Both the position numbers and the translations under genes were made by a program. From Olivibacter sp036959255 (lineage in GTDB: Bacteria; Bacteroidota; Bacteroidia; Sphingobacteriales; Sphingobacteriaceae), in the NCBI RefSeq assembly GCF_036959255.1, contig NZ_JAWMTI010000008.1:1-64000 (forward strand): a DNA stretch of 64,000 nucleotides, read 5' to 3'. This document shows positions 1-7,981 of this stretch, in pieces. Numbering within the stretch: position 1 is the stretch's first letter; each line of letters starts with the position of its first letter. A model generated the notes under the pieces. That model saw only the letters and a list, made by a program, of their open reading frames with translations. It was not told the origin of the DNA and searched no databases.

Positions 1-62
1 CCCTTAACAACGCTCAAATCGACCGCCATGGTCTTAAACGAATCATCAAATTTTCTATGCAT
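1..62 (-). CDS. IS3-family transposase OrfA, N-terminal fragment (runs off the window)
   Basis: From the ATG at bases 62-60 the minus strand reads MHRKFDDSFKTMAVDLSVVK and continues off the edge. A basic start followed by F-D-x-x-F-K-x-M-A-V-x-L matches the usual N-terminus of OrfA, the helix-turn-helix DNA-binding subunit of IS3-family transposases, which recognises the element's inverted repeats. Only 20 residues are visible, so the assignment relies on this motif and on the gene's place just inside an element end that interrupts copA. OrfB, the DDE integrase-like part, would lie to the left. Confidence 0.6.
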   Translation of the reverse strand, partial: MHRKFDDSFKTMAVDLSVVK

Positions 63-119
63 TTCTACAAATTTAAAATTACTATCTAAATCTGTCTCGC
101 TTTAAAGGTAGCAACTCCA
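1..119 (-). mobile_element. End of an IS3-family insertion sequence, cut by the window edge
   Basis: The copA reading frame changes abruptly at about base 119. Beyond it, on the minus strand, the sequence runs TGGAGTTGCTACCTTTAAAG (bases 119 to 100), an end beginning with TG as IS3-family inverted repeats usually do. About 57 bases further in is the start codon of a protein resembling IS3 OrfA. The outer end lies inside copA, so this is the 5' end of the element relative to its transposase. The other end, the target duplication and the rest of the transposase are outside the window. Family assignment rests on the short OrfA N-terminus and the junction; the exact IS cannot be named. Confidence 0.7.
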
Positions 120-2129
120 TACTTCAGCTATATAATGCTTGATGCCTGTTTGTTGTGCAATGGTTTTCGCTGTGGCCTCGTTATCTCCGGTAAGCATATA
201 CAGGTCAATGCCCGAATCCTGCATTTCCTTGATTGCCGCTACTGATGTTTCTTTTATTTTATCGGAAATTGCAATGACCGATAGGGCCTGTTTGCTATTT
301 GCGAACCAAATAACGGTTTTGGACTGACTGCCCCATTCGGCAGCTTGCTGTTGTAGCTGTTTGGTAATCGTGATGTTGTGCTCAACTAGCAACTTTTTAT
401 TGCCTACATAGTACGTTTCATTATTATAATCGGCCTTTGCACCTTTACCGGTAATACTATCAAAGTTCGATAACGGGATAGTAGAAACTCCGTCCAGGTG
501 TTTTACTACAGCCTCTGCCAATGGGTGCTCTGATTGCTTTTCGATACTCAACAGAACATCTTTAGTCGCATCGTCATTGCCCAGCCATTGAATAGCCATA
601 ACCTGTGGTTTTCCCTCGGTAATGGTTCCTGTTTTGTCCAGAACAATAGCGTTTACTTTTTTTGCCAGTTCCAGACTTTCTGCATCCTTGATCAAGATGC
701 CTTTTTCAGCACCTTTACCAACGCCGACCATAATAGCAGTCGGAGTCGCTAAACCTAAAGCACAGGGACAAGCAATTACCAGTACGGTAACGGCTGCCAA
801 CAATCCTTGCACAACTCCGTTGTCACCTCCTAAAATCAACCATATAACCAATGTTAGGATAGCGATGCTGATTACTACGGGAACGAAAATACCTGCGATT
901 TTATCCACCAGTTTCTGTACGGGTGCTTTGCTCCCCTGCGCATCCTGCACCATTTTGATGATTTGAGCAAGCATTGTTTCTTTGCCTACTTTAACCGCTC
1001 TGAACTGGAAGCTGCCTCTCTGATTAATCGTTCCCGCAAATACCTTTTCGTTTTCTTTTTTCAATACAGGAACCGGTTCGCCGCTTAACATACTTTCGTC
1101 CACATACGAATTACCCGATGTTACCATACCATCTACTGCGATTTTTTCACCTGGCTTTACCAAGATGATGTCACCCGTGTTTACATCTTCAATGGCTTTT
1201 TGTCTTTCCGTGCCGTCCGCTTCTATTGTGACAACTGTTTTTGGCTGTAGACCCATTAGTTTTTTAATGGCTGATGACGTGTTTCCTTTGGCTTTTTCCT
1301 CCAATAATTTACCCAATAAAATAAAGGCTATAATGACTGCCGCGGCCTCAAAATATACGTGGGCATGTAAACCCCGTTGATGCCAAAAGTCCATAAATAG
1401 CATATTGAATACACTAAATGTATAGGCAATACCCGTACTTAATGCAACCAATGTATCCATGTTGGCGGAACGGTGTTTGGCCTGCTTCCAAGCATTTATA
1501 AAGAAGTCTTTCCCTAACCAAAGAACTACCGGCGTAGAGAAAAGCCACATGATCTCATTGCCATAAGGTAGGTTCATGAAGAACATACCGATAACGACTA
1601 CCGGTAGCGATAGGATTACCGCCCAAATAGTTTTGTTTTTAAGTTTGCTGAACTTTTCGGCATGGATAGCTTCTAAGGTTTCCTGTTGCTTGTTTTCATC
1701 TTCTATTAGTAAATCGTAGCCAGCTCCCTGAACAGCTTTTTGAATTTTAGAAGCATCCGTCATACTGGGCAGATATTCTACTGTAAGGTTACCTGTGGCA
1801 AAATTTACAGCAGCATCGATAACACCTGGCTCGTATTTTACAATGCTTTCGGCACTTCCCGCACAAGAAGCACAAGTCATACCCAATACAGGAAATGAGT
1901 TTTTAACAGTTGGTACACCATAGCCAAGACCTTTAATAGCCTTCACTGCATCTGCTACAACTTCTTCGTTGTCAACCGTAATCGTAGCTCTGCGGTTATT
2001 AAGTTCTACTTTGTGCGTTTCAACACCCTTTACCTGCGCCAATCCTTTTTCAACGATTAATGCACAGTGTTCGCTTTCTACATCCTCTAAAGGGATATAA
2101 ATAGTTTCTCTATTATTATTTGTCGCCAT
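102..2129 (-). pseudogene. copA: Copper-exporting P1B-type ATPase, 3' end removed by an IS insertion
   Basis: This is a Cu+-exporting P-type ATPase of the inner membrane. Residues 1-72 form an HMA-like domain keeping only one cysteine (Cys22). Residues 73-150 form a second HMA domain with a normal GMTCASC motif at 83-89. Membrane helices follow, with the CPCALG ion-binding motif, the phosphorylation motif DKTGT, the SEHPL motif of P1B pumps and MLTGDN. After IAEV the frame runs into IS sequence and stops nine residues later. The family's GDGxNDxP hinge and last two membrane helices are therefore missing, and the 675-residue remnant should not pump. The AraC-type gene upstream on the same strand is its likely regulator. 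The lost 3' part may survive beyond the IS. Confidence 0.85.
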
Positions 2130-2218
2130 ATTCCGATTGCTTTTACTTACAATACAAAATTGGCTACAATTATTTGGATGGCTGTTGCGGAATTATGGGT
2201 TTGATTTGTAAGATTTAC

Positions 2219-2779
2219 TTAAATTTTATCCAAAGGTTTTCTTTTGTCTTCTCGTATTTGCTTGAAATGGCTCGGCGTAAGTCCGGTTACTTTTTTAAAT
2301 TGATTGCTCAAATAGGCAACACTTGAATAGTTTAGACGGATCGCGATTTCACTTAAAGATAGTTCATCATATACCAATAATTCCTTTACCTTTTCAATCT
2401 TTTGAGCAATAAAATACTTCTCAATAGTCGTGCCTTCAATATCGGAGAACAAGTTAGAGAGATAGTTGTAGTCGTTGTGCAATGCATCACTCAATACGTC
2501 TGAAAGATTGGTTTTTGCATCATTGTCCTGATGGTGCACCAAATTAATGATAACGTTTTTTATCTTTTCAATTATACGGCTCTTCTTGTCGTTGATAACC
2601 TGAAAACCCAAGGGGTCCAAAGCATTTTTCAATGCTTCACGCTCTGCTGTGGTTAAATCTTTTTTAAGAGAAATTTCGCCCAACTTTACGTTAGCCTCTA
2701 TACCAAGCTTGTTGAGCTCATTTTGAACAACGAGAATGCAACGGTTGCAGACCATATTTTTGATGAACAATGTACTCAT
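2219..2779 (-). CDS. AraC-family regulator with N-terminal metal-binding (HMA-like) domain
   Basis: A 186-residue protein. Residues 1-70 resemble a heavy-metal-associated domain, with Cys-x-x-Cys at 11-14 (NMVCNRC). Residues 115-180 form the AraC DNA-binding domain, with the first helix-turn-helix in the LSLSEIAIRL region and the second ending in TGLTPSHFKQ. This fusion is common beside copper ATPase genes in Bacteroidota and is thought to sense cytoplasmic metal and act on the neighbouring efflux gene, though Cu+ specificity is inference. It lies 89 bases upstream of the broken copA on the same strand. A TAnnTTTG box sits about 40 bases before its start. The protein itself looks intact. Confidence 0.8.
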   Translation of the reverse strand: MSTLFIKNMVCNRCILVVQNELNKLGIEANVKLGEISLKKDLTTAEREALKNALDPLGFQVINDKKSRIIEKIKNVIINLVHHQDNDAKTNLSDVLSDALHNDYNYLSNLFSDIEGTTIEKYFIAQKIEKVKELLVYDELSLSEIAIRLNYSSVAYLSNQFKKVTGLTPSHFKQIREDKRKPLDKI

Positions 2780-2820
2780 ATCATTAAATCGAAATTCTAT
2801 ATGGAAATTGGTATAACAGC

Positions 2821-2828
2821 CAAATTTA
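2821..2828 (-). promoter_or_regulatory. Possible -7 box of the HMA-AraC gene
   Basis: The minus strand reads TAAATTTG, an exact match to the Bacteroidota -7 element TAnnTTTG, about 41 bases upstream of the regulator's ATG. No clear TTG/TTTG -33 element lies 17-23 bases further upstream, so the call rests on one box and its position. Confidence 0.35.
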
Positions 2829-3007
2829 CAATTTAATTGGATTACACTGATCGCTTTCGGTTTTTATTAAATTTCTATCAACGCATTAGCTAACTCTTTT
2901 CTTATAAACCCGCTTCCCACTGCCTTGTTTCAGTTGCTATTACGACCAACCTGGTTCCTCCTGTAACAATCGGCATTCAACTATGTCTCTATATTAAAAA
3001 ATATAAT

Positions 3008-3657
3008 ATGCTTGAGCTTATCGGATTAACTAAAGGCTATGGATCGCAGCAGGTATTGCATATTGCACAACAAACTTTTGACGGAGGGGTGACTTATCTT
3101 ACAGGTCAAAATGGATCAGGGAAAAGCACCTTACTAAAATACTGGCGGGCCTTATAAGTTTCCATGGACAAGTGATATTGGATGGTAATATTAACTTAAA
3201 AAAGAATCCAATTACCTATCGAAAACAGGTAAATTTTGGGGAAGCTGAACCTCGTTTTCCTTCATTTTTTTCAGGTTGGGATATGATCGAGCTCTTTACG
3301 AAATCAAAAAGTGGGATCGTCGAAGACACAAGAGAGCTCATAAATGATTTTGGCATGCATCACTATATGCGTGAAAGTATTGGTGATTATTCTGCGGGTA
3401 TGCTTAAGAAATTATCCATTGCGTTGGCTTTTATCGGAAATCCGAAGGTCATACTGCTCGACGAACCATTCATTACTTTAGACGAATCGGCTTTGCATAT
3501 ACTGTCTTTACAGATACATCGTTGTGCTATATTGAAGAAGATTGACTTTATCATTACTTCTCATCAAACACTTCCATATATCATACCGGTTAACCACCTG
3601 TTTTTGCTTGAAAATTATCAGCTACATCGATATGCGCAATTTGACAGGAACTGGTAA
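3008..3657 (+). pseudogene. ABC transporter ATP-binding protein, interrupted by a one-base frameshift
   Basis: From the ATG at 3008 the frame encodes an ABC ATPase start with Walker A (GQNGSGKST), then after LLK it stops at 3155-3157. A -1 shift at the A-run 3136-3139 restores the expected ILAGL continuation. The second frame carries the rest: a signature-like DYSAGM, Walker B VILLDEP and the H-loop region IITSHQ, ending at 3657. One missing A (AAAA where AAAAA would be in frame) explains it. The repaired protein would be about 217 residues, resembling CcmA/NosF-type ATPases. It overlaps the membrane protein at 3632. Whether this is a true mutation, a sequencing error or recoding cannot be told. 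Without repair, translation could only restart downstream and would lack Walker A. Confidence 0.75.
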
Positions 3658-4768
3658 ATATCTTATTCAGTCATTCGGTAAGGCATTCTATCAGCAATAT
3701 GCTGCCGGGCTGATCGCCTCCTATATTCTATTATTTGGTTATGGCATTTTTATAAAAACGGCCGGACATATTCCTTCCGGGCAGGAACATACAATTTATT
3801 TGGTTTTGTTATTGAATTTTGTTCAATCACCGATTATTGCAACAATTGTCCTTGTCTTATGGTTGATCTATACCATTAATACGTGGTTTTTTATCGTAAA
3901 ATTAAGCAAAACACAGGAATACCTCTTTTGGTATTATAGTATTACCGCGCTTCCTCTTCGATCACAGATCATTGCTTGGTGGTGGCTTCAAGTGTATCTT
4001 TCGCTTCCGTTTATAGTGTACTGGACGCTTGCACTAACTTATGGTTTAATCGTAGGTAAACTTACTTTAGCCCTGCTAACAGGTTTGTACTTGTTACTAT
4101 TGACAATACTAAGCAGTATAATCTATGTATATCGTTTCAATTTTCTTGTTTTTAAACAACTTAAAAAATTTCGTATCACCGAAATAGTTAAACGGCTTCC
4201 CAAACCCTTTTTTTGCATTTTTCTTTTTGAACTATTAACAAATCAGTCGCTCGCTTTACTCGTAACTAAAGGTATCTCTTTTGCGTTCATAATCGGTGCC
4301 TTTTCATTTTTTGAAGAGATAGATGAACCGCTCCGTTTTCTTAGTATTCTTGGTATAAGTATATCCTTAACCCACGCTTTGATCCTGTTTTTGATACACC
4401 GTTTTTGCGAAAAGCAACTGTATTTCATACAACAACTCGCCATCGAGCGATGGAAAATTTATATATATGAGATAAGCGGGTTCTTTTTACTGTTATTGCC
4501 TGAATTTTGCTTACTCGGTTCTTGTTTTTCATTTACATTGCTTCCCATAACAATATTAATCAGTCTAGGAGGTGTTTCGCTGCTACGCTCTTTCTTTTAT
4601 GTTACTAAAGCTAGCGTGTTGCCGTTTTTAAAATGGAGCTTTAGTTGGTTTTGCCTTGCCATACTCCTTACCTTGTTTGACGCAACGCTCGCGCTTGGTT
4701 TGCTGAATTTAGGAGGTGCATTTATTATCTTTTACATTCGATACTATAGACGTGAGATGTTAATTTAA
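3632..4768 (+). CDS. Multi-pass membrane protein, likely permease partner of the ABC ATPase
   Basis: The ATG at 3632 gives about 378 residues, overlapping the ATPase gene by 26 bases, which implies translational coupling. The open frame extends further upstream, but that part lies wholly inside the ATPase gene. The product is very hydrophobic, with roughly nine to eleven predicted membrane segments, short charged loops and a basic C-terminus. I recognise no named family. Overlap with an ABC ATPase makes a permease role likely by inference; the substrate is unknown. If the ATPase frameshift is real, this gene would lack its motor. It is followed by a repeat-containing intergenic region. Confidence 0.6.
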   Translation: MRNLTGTGKYLIQSFGKAFYQQYAAGLIASYILLFGYGIFIKTAGHIPSGQEHTIYLVLLLNFVQSPIIATIVLVLWLIYTINTWFFIVKLSKTQEYLFWYYSITALPLRSQIIAWWWLQVYLSLPFIVYWTLALTYGLIVGKLTLALLTGLYLLLLTILSSIIYVYRFNFLVFKQLKKFRITEIVKRLPKPFFCIFLFELLTNQSLALLVTKGISFAFIIGAFSFFEEIDEPLRFLSILGISISLTHALILFLIHRFCEKQLYFIQQLAIERWKIYIYEISGFFLLLLPEFCLLGSCFSFTLLPITILISLGGVSLLRSFFYVTKASVLPFLKWSFSWFCLAILLTLFDATLALGLLNLGGAFIIFYIRYYRREMLI

Positions 4769-4802
4769 ATGACCATCGGGCTTTCTGACCTAAAACGGTC
4801 AG

Positions 4803-4912
4803 ACACTAGTTTCACACTGATTTGACACTAGTTTCACACTGATTTGGCACTGATTTGACACTGGTTTAGTACTGATTTAACACTGGTTTAGTACTGATTT
4901 GACACGAATTTG
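4803..4912 (+). repeat. Tandem array of ten 11-bp repeats
   Basis: Ten consecutive 11-base units start at 4803, with consensus ACACTGATTTG. The order is ACACTAGTTTC, ACACTGATTTG, the same pair again, GCACTGATTTG, then alternating ACACTGGTTTA and GTACTGATTTR units, ending with ACACGAATTTG. Units differ at few positions and often alternate as 22-base pairs, suggesting growth by duplication of pairs. More weakly matching units continue to about 4934. The array lies downstream of the membrane protein and outside any recognised gene. The 11-base period is close to one helical turn. There are no spacers, so it is not a CRISPR array. Function unknown. Confidence 0.85.
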
Positions 4913-4939
4913 GTTATATCTTAGTACTTCCATAGTACT

Positions 4940-5114
4940 ATGGATAATGAAGATAATAGCAACACCATTTTATGCTCGGATATTTTCGAAGAAGCATTAC
5001 ATTTAGTATTTTGCACGGTAAAATAACGCAATTATTCGGATTCATGAGCGTTATAAAATCGTGGAATGTGCAGACCTGTTTATTCAGAAGGATTTGAATA
5101 AATCATGCCCCTGA
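4940..5114 (+). other. Possible decayed small reading frame
   Basis: An ATG at 4940 opens 28 codons and stops at 5024-5026. One base further on, another frame continues to 5114 with protein-like composition, including the stretch IRIHERYKIVECADLFIQ. Removing one T near 5024 would join both into about 57 residues. I recognise no family, and the frame may be chance. The rest of the gene-free stretch from 4769 to 5130 holds the 11-bp repeats and nothing else I can identify. Confidence 0.15.
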
Positions 5115-5130
5115 TTGAGGAGCGATCTGT

Positions 5131-5970
5131 ATGTTTTCGTTACCACTTAAGAGACAATTTATTCTGATGGAAAATACTAGAACGAGCGGAGCTAAAATCT
5201 TGTTTGCAGAAGACAACGAGGTCAATCGGTTTTATCTTCGATCTCTTATCGAACAGCACTTTAAAGATGTACTTGTTTTAGAGGCAAAAAATGGCAAAGA
5301 AGCTGTTGAAATATACGAAGCGTATAGTCCCTCTTTGATACTACTCGATTTAAATATGCCCGTGATGGGAGGGGAGGAGGCGGCCACAGCAATTAAACAG
5401 TTGGCTGAAACTAGAGGGGAAGATAAACCCAAAATAATTGCGTTAACCGGGGCTTCACTTGACTCAAGGAGGAGACTACTTAATCAAGATGCAATTGACG
5501 ACTATATTATCAAACCATTTTCTGCGGATAGCCTGTTAGATATGTTGACAACGACGATTGTACATAATAAAAGTACAGAAGAAGGCAGTACAACGAACAT
5601 ATCTGTTAAAAGAGAAAGTAGCACACAACAAGATAAAAGGCATTTTGATTACGAAGAACTAAAGCGTTCTTTGGCGAATGATCAACAATTGATCGATGAA
5701 GTATTGACTTATGTATTAGCTAGTTTGGATACTTTCTTGCCTAGATTTAATAGTTTAATACGAGGACAAAACCAAGATCAGATACAAAGCGTAGCACATG
5801 AACTGAGAGGAATAGCACTCAACGCACGTCTTTCTTTGCTCAGCGAATATTCCTTGTTAATCGAAAATCAAAGTAGCTTTGATGAAGATTTTCTCCGTAA
5901 GCACTTAAAAAAAGTGGATGAAGAGATTAATGACGTAAAACCTATGCTGATGGCGGTACTTCGCGAGTAA
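5131..5970 (+). CDS. Response regulator receiver protein with C-terminal Hpt domain
   Basis: The product has two phosphorelay domains. Residues 20-140 are a receiver domain with the acidic pocket (AEDNE), phosphoacceptor Asp73 in LLDLNMP, the switch residue in ALTGAS and Lys128 in IIKPF. Residues 172-279 are a histidine phosphotransfer domain with His223 in HELRG. There is no histidine kinase and no DNA-binding output, so it probably relays phosphate from a hybrid kinase encoded elsewhere. The start is uncertain. ATG 5131 has a GAGGAG sequence nine bases upstream; ATG 5167 gives a product beginning MENTRTSG, closer to the domain start. Neighbouring genes give no clue to its partner. Confidence 0.8.
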   Translation: MFSLPLKRQFILMENTRTSGAKILFAEDNEVNRFYLRSLIEQHFKDVLVLEAKNGKEAVEIYEAYSPSLILLDLNMPVMGGEEAATAIKQLAETRGEDKPKIIALTGASLDSRRRLLNQDAIDDYIIKPFSADSLLDMLTTTIVHNKSTEEGSTTNISVKRESSTQQDKRHFDYEELKRSLANDQQLIDEVLTYVLASLDTFLPRFNSLIRGQNQDQIQSVAHELRGIALNARLSLLSEYSLLIENQSSFDEDFLRKHLKKVDEEINDVKPMLMAVLRE

Positions 5971-6014
5971 TAACCGAATGAAAATAATATTTAGTTGGTA
6001 GGTAGACAGCAACA

Positions 6015-6566
6015 ATGAAAGAATTAATCACAAGTAGGCTTGTATTGAAAGCGGTAAGTGAAGAAGATATACCTTCCTATTCTAAATATTTTAATGATTA
6101 TAAGGTAATTCGTTATCTTTCTGCTGAAGTACCGTGGCCATATCCCGAAAATGGAGTCAGAGATTTTTTAAGAAACGTGATTATTCCACAGCAGGGAAAT
6201 AATCGTTGGGTTTGGGGCATATATTTAAAGTCGAAACCCAAAATATTAATAAGATGCATTGATCTTTGGAGAAAAGGAACACCCGAGAACAGGGGTTTTT
6301 GGTTGGCACATGATTATTGGGGTATGGGAATCATGACTGAAGCGAGTATAGCCGTAATAGATTACGCTTTTACCGATTTGGGTTTCAAAAAAATGATTTT
6401 CTCCAACGCGGTAGAAAATATTGCCTCTAGAAGAATAAAAGAAAAAACCGGTTGTCGATTTATAGGAACGATTCCTGCAAGATTTGTCGATCCAAAGTTA
6501 ACTGTTAGCGAATTATGGGAGCTAACCAAAGATGATTGGACTGAATACCAACACCGCTTTTCTTAA
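6015..6566 (+). CDS. GNAT-family N-acetyltransferase (RimJ/RimL type)
   Basis: 183 residues with the typical opening of this branch (LITSRLVLKAVSEED), a central WLAHDYWGMGIMTEA stretch corresponding to the acetyl-CoA-binding motif A region, and the late SNAVENIASRRIKEKTG motif. Such enzymes transfer an acetyl group from acetyl-CoA to protein N-termini or small amines; the substrate here cannot be told. The motif-A loop is less glycine-rich than the classic Q/RxxGxG/A pattern, as is common in this branch. It starts 44 bases after the phosphorelay gene, possibly co-transcribed, and ends at a strong terminator. Confidence 0.8.
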   Translation: MKELITSRLVLKAVSEEDIPSYSKYFNDYKVIRYLSAEVPWPYPENGVRDFLRNVIIPQQGNNRWVWGIYLKSKPKILIRCIDLWRKGTPENRGFWLAHDYWGMGIMTEASIAVIDYAFTDLGFKKMIFSNAVENIASRRIKEKTGCRFIGTIPARFVDPKLTVSELWELTKDDWTEYQHRFS

Positions 6567-6572
6567 TAGAAG

Positions 6573-6601
6573 AAAACTCCCCGCATTTAGTGGGGAGTTT
6601 T
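6573..6601. terminator. Bidirectional intrinsic terminator
   Basis: AAAACTCCCCGC, a 5-base loop and GTGGGGAGTTTT form a 12-bp stem (one wobble/mismatch aside) flanked by A and T runs. It lies between convergent genes (acetyltransferase on plus, hypothetical gene on minus), so it can serve both. Confidence 0.85.
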
Positions 6602-6604
6602 AAG

Positions 6605-7039
6605 TTAAACACCTAGGAGTGTGTATTCGAATCTCCTTCCTATTTTTCGACCTTCAATGAAGCCATTTTTAAGAAGGTAAGAAAGTCTTACGGCAACTAC
6701 TTTTTCCAATTTATAAGGGTCCAGTTCCGGTTGTGCTTGTTGTAGAACATCCAGGATATCTTCTTTAAATCCCTGTCCAACGTTCGTCAATGCATAACTA
6801 ATCTTATGATCTAACTTGGAATGTGGATCGAACTTTTCTACAGGTTTAAGCACCTTTTTATTGGCTTTGCTTTCGAGTGCATAAACAGCTGAGGATGGAA
6901 TAAAACCTGTTAGGCTATTTGCTTTACTGCCTGTAATGCCTTCAATAGTTTTGTCAATGCTTTTTATTTCCTGTAAAAGCGCTTCCCGCATTTCTTTCAA
7001 GTATTCGATGACTTGTTTTTCTTGAACTTGAGCTTTCAT
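6605..7039 (-). CDS. Hypothetical protein with a possible C-terminal winged-helix fold
   Basis: 144 residues, family not recognised by name. The N-terminus (residues 1-35) is a charged helical stretch likely to form a coiled coil. The middle, around Pro/Lys-rich residues 60-75, looks like a linker. Residues 80-144 have a helical pattern ending in a turn and strand (RLSYLLKNGFIEGRKIGRRFEYTLL), as in winged-helix proteins. DNA binding is therefore possible but unproven. The gene has its own good promoter match upstream and shares a terminator with the convergent acetyltransferase gene. Confidence 0.6.
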   Translation of the reverse strand: MKAQVQEKQVIEYLKEMREALLQEIKSIDKTIEGITGSKANSLTGFIPSSAVYALESKANKKVLKPVEKFDPHSKLDHKISYALTNVGQGFKEDILDVLQQAQPELDPYKLEKVVAVRLSYLLKNGFIEGRKIGRRFEYTLLGV

Positions 7040-7062
7040 GTAACGTTAGTGATTGGTTTTTA

Positions 7063-7093
7063 CAAACTTATATAATTTAAAGAAATTATACAA
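7063..7093 (-). promoter_or_regulatory. Bacteroidota-type promoter for the hypothetical gene at 6605-7039
   Basis: On the minus strand TTG (7093-7091) and TAAGTTTG (7070-7063) are 20 bases apart, matching the Bacteroidota -33 (TTG/TTTG) and -7 (TAnnTTTG) elements. Transcription would begin some 15-20 bases before the ATG at 7039. Confidence 0.55.
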
Positions 7094-7409
7094 TGCTAAG
7101 AATACGATTGATCCTTAGTTGTGGTGAAAAAGCCAAAAAAGATATTACTTGTTCTTTTTAAGGTATTTAATCACCATGCTAAAAACAATGAAGGGAGGCG
7201 ATTGTCGCATTTTCCCCTGAAAATGTCTTGTTGTGCAACTGTTGTTTTTCTATAAATCAAATAAGTTTGCGTTGTTACGATTTTGTGATAAGATATAGGT
7301 ACTAAGTATTAAATGCAGGCCTTACGTATGCGAATCACGATATCAGGAATTTAAACAAATCATTGACAGGCTGTAAGAATAAATATATCAACATAATAGT
7401 AAAAATACC
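7094..7409. other. Intergenic region with a second possible promoter on the plus strand
   Basis: No gene is visible here. On the plus strand TTG at 7242-7244 and TAAGTTTG at 7262-7269 are 17 bases apart, a candidate promoter for the PhnB-like gene that would leave a leader of about 140 bases. No stable hairpin or repeat was noticed. Confidence 0.35.
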
Positions 7410-7916
7410 ATGGAAGAAAAAATTATATCACAACGGATTACGACAAATTTTTGGTTCGATAAACAGGCAGAAGAAGCTGTTCAATTTTATACTACAGTAT
7501 TCAAAAAAAGTAAAATTGGGAATGTCACCCACTATGTAGAAGAGGGGTTTGCACATCATCAAAAACCAACGGGATCGGTGATGACTATTGAATTTAGTCT
7601 TGATGGTCAAGAGTTTATGGCATTGAATGGCGGCCCGATGTTTAAATTCAATGAAGCGATATCACTCATTGTTAATTGCAAGGATCAAAATGAAGTTGAT
7701 TATTATTGGGAACATCTTGGTGACGGTGGAGATGAAAAAGCACAAGTATGTGGGTGGCTAAAAGATAAGTTTGGTGTATCATGGCAGGTTGTTCCAGTTG
7801 TATTAAATGAAATGATTTTGGATTCAGATGTTGCAAAGGTAAATCGCGTTTTAAAAGCGATGTTTAAAATGAAAAAAATTGATATTGCTACGTTAGAGAA
7901 AGCCTATCAGCGTTAA
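7410..7916 (+). CDS. PhnB-like VOC-family protein
   Basis: 168 residues with the pattern of the PhnB/3-demethylubiquinone-9 3-methyltransferase-like branch of the vicinal-oxygen-chelate fold: NFWFDKQAEEAVQFYTTVF at the start, a central FMALNGGP, then VNCKDQNEVDYYW, KDKFGVSWQVVP and a C-terminal VNRVLKAMFKMKKIDIATLEKAY. Proteins of this type are small cytoplasmic dimers. Despite the family name, most have no proven methyltransferase activity, and the real role is unknown. It stands alone between a long intergenic region and the 2H phosphoesterase gene. Confidence 0.85.
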   Translation: MEEKIISQRITTNFWFDKQAEEAVQFYTTVFKKSKIGNVTHYVEEGFAHHQKPTGSVMTIEFSLDGQEFMALNGGPMFKFNEAISLIVNCKDQNEVDYYWEHLGDGGDEKAQVCGWLKDKFGVSWQVVPVVLNEMILDSDVAKVNRVLKAMFKMKKIDIATLEKAYQR

Positions 7917-7951
7917 TAAAGAAAAAGCAGCAAGCAAATTGATATTATTAT

Positions 7952-7959
7952 TATATTTG
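7952..7959 (+). promoter_or_regulatory. Possible -7 box of the 2H phosphoesterase gene
   Basis: TATATTTG matches TAnnTTTG 22 bases before the ATG at 7982. A -33 element at normal spacing is not evident; the surroundings are very AT-rich, so a chance match is possible. Confidence 0.3.
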
Positions 7960-7981
7960 CTAATATATTTAGTATATTTAC

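Noticed and set aside
4803..4934. CRISPR array
   Set aside because: The units are directly adjacent 11-mers without spacers, and no cas gene is near.
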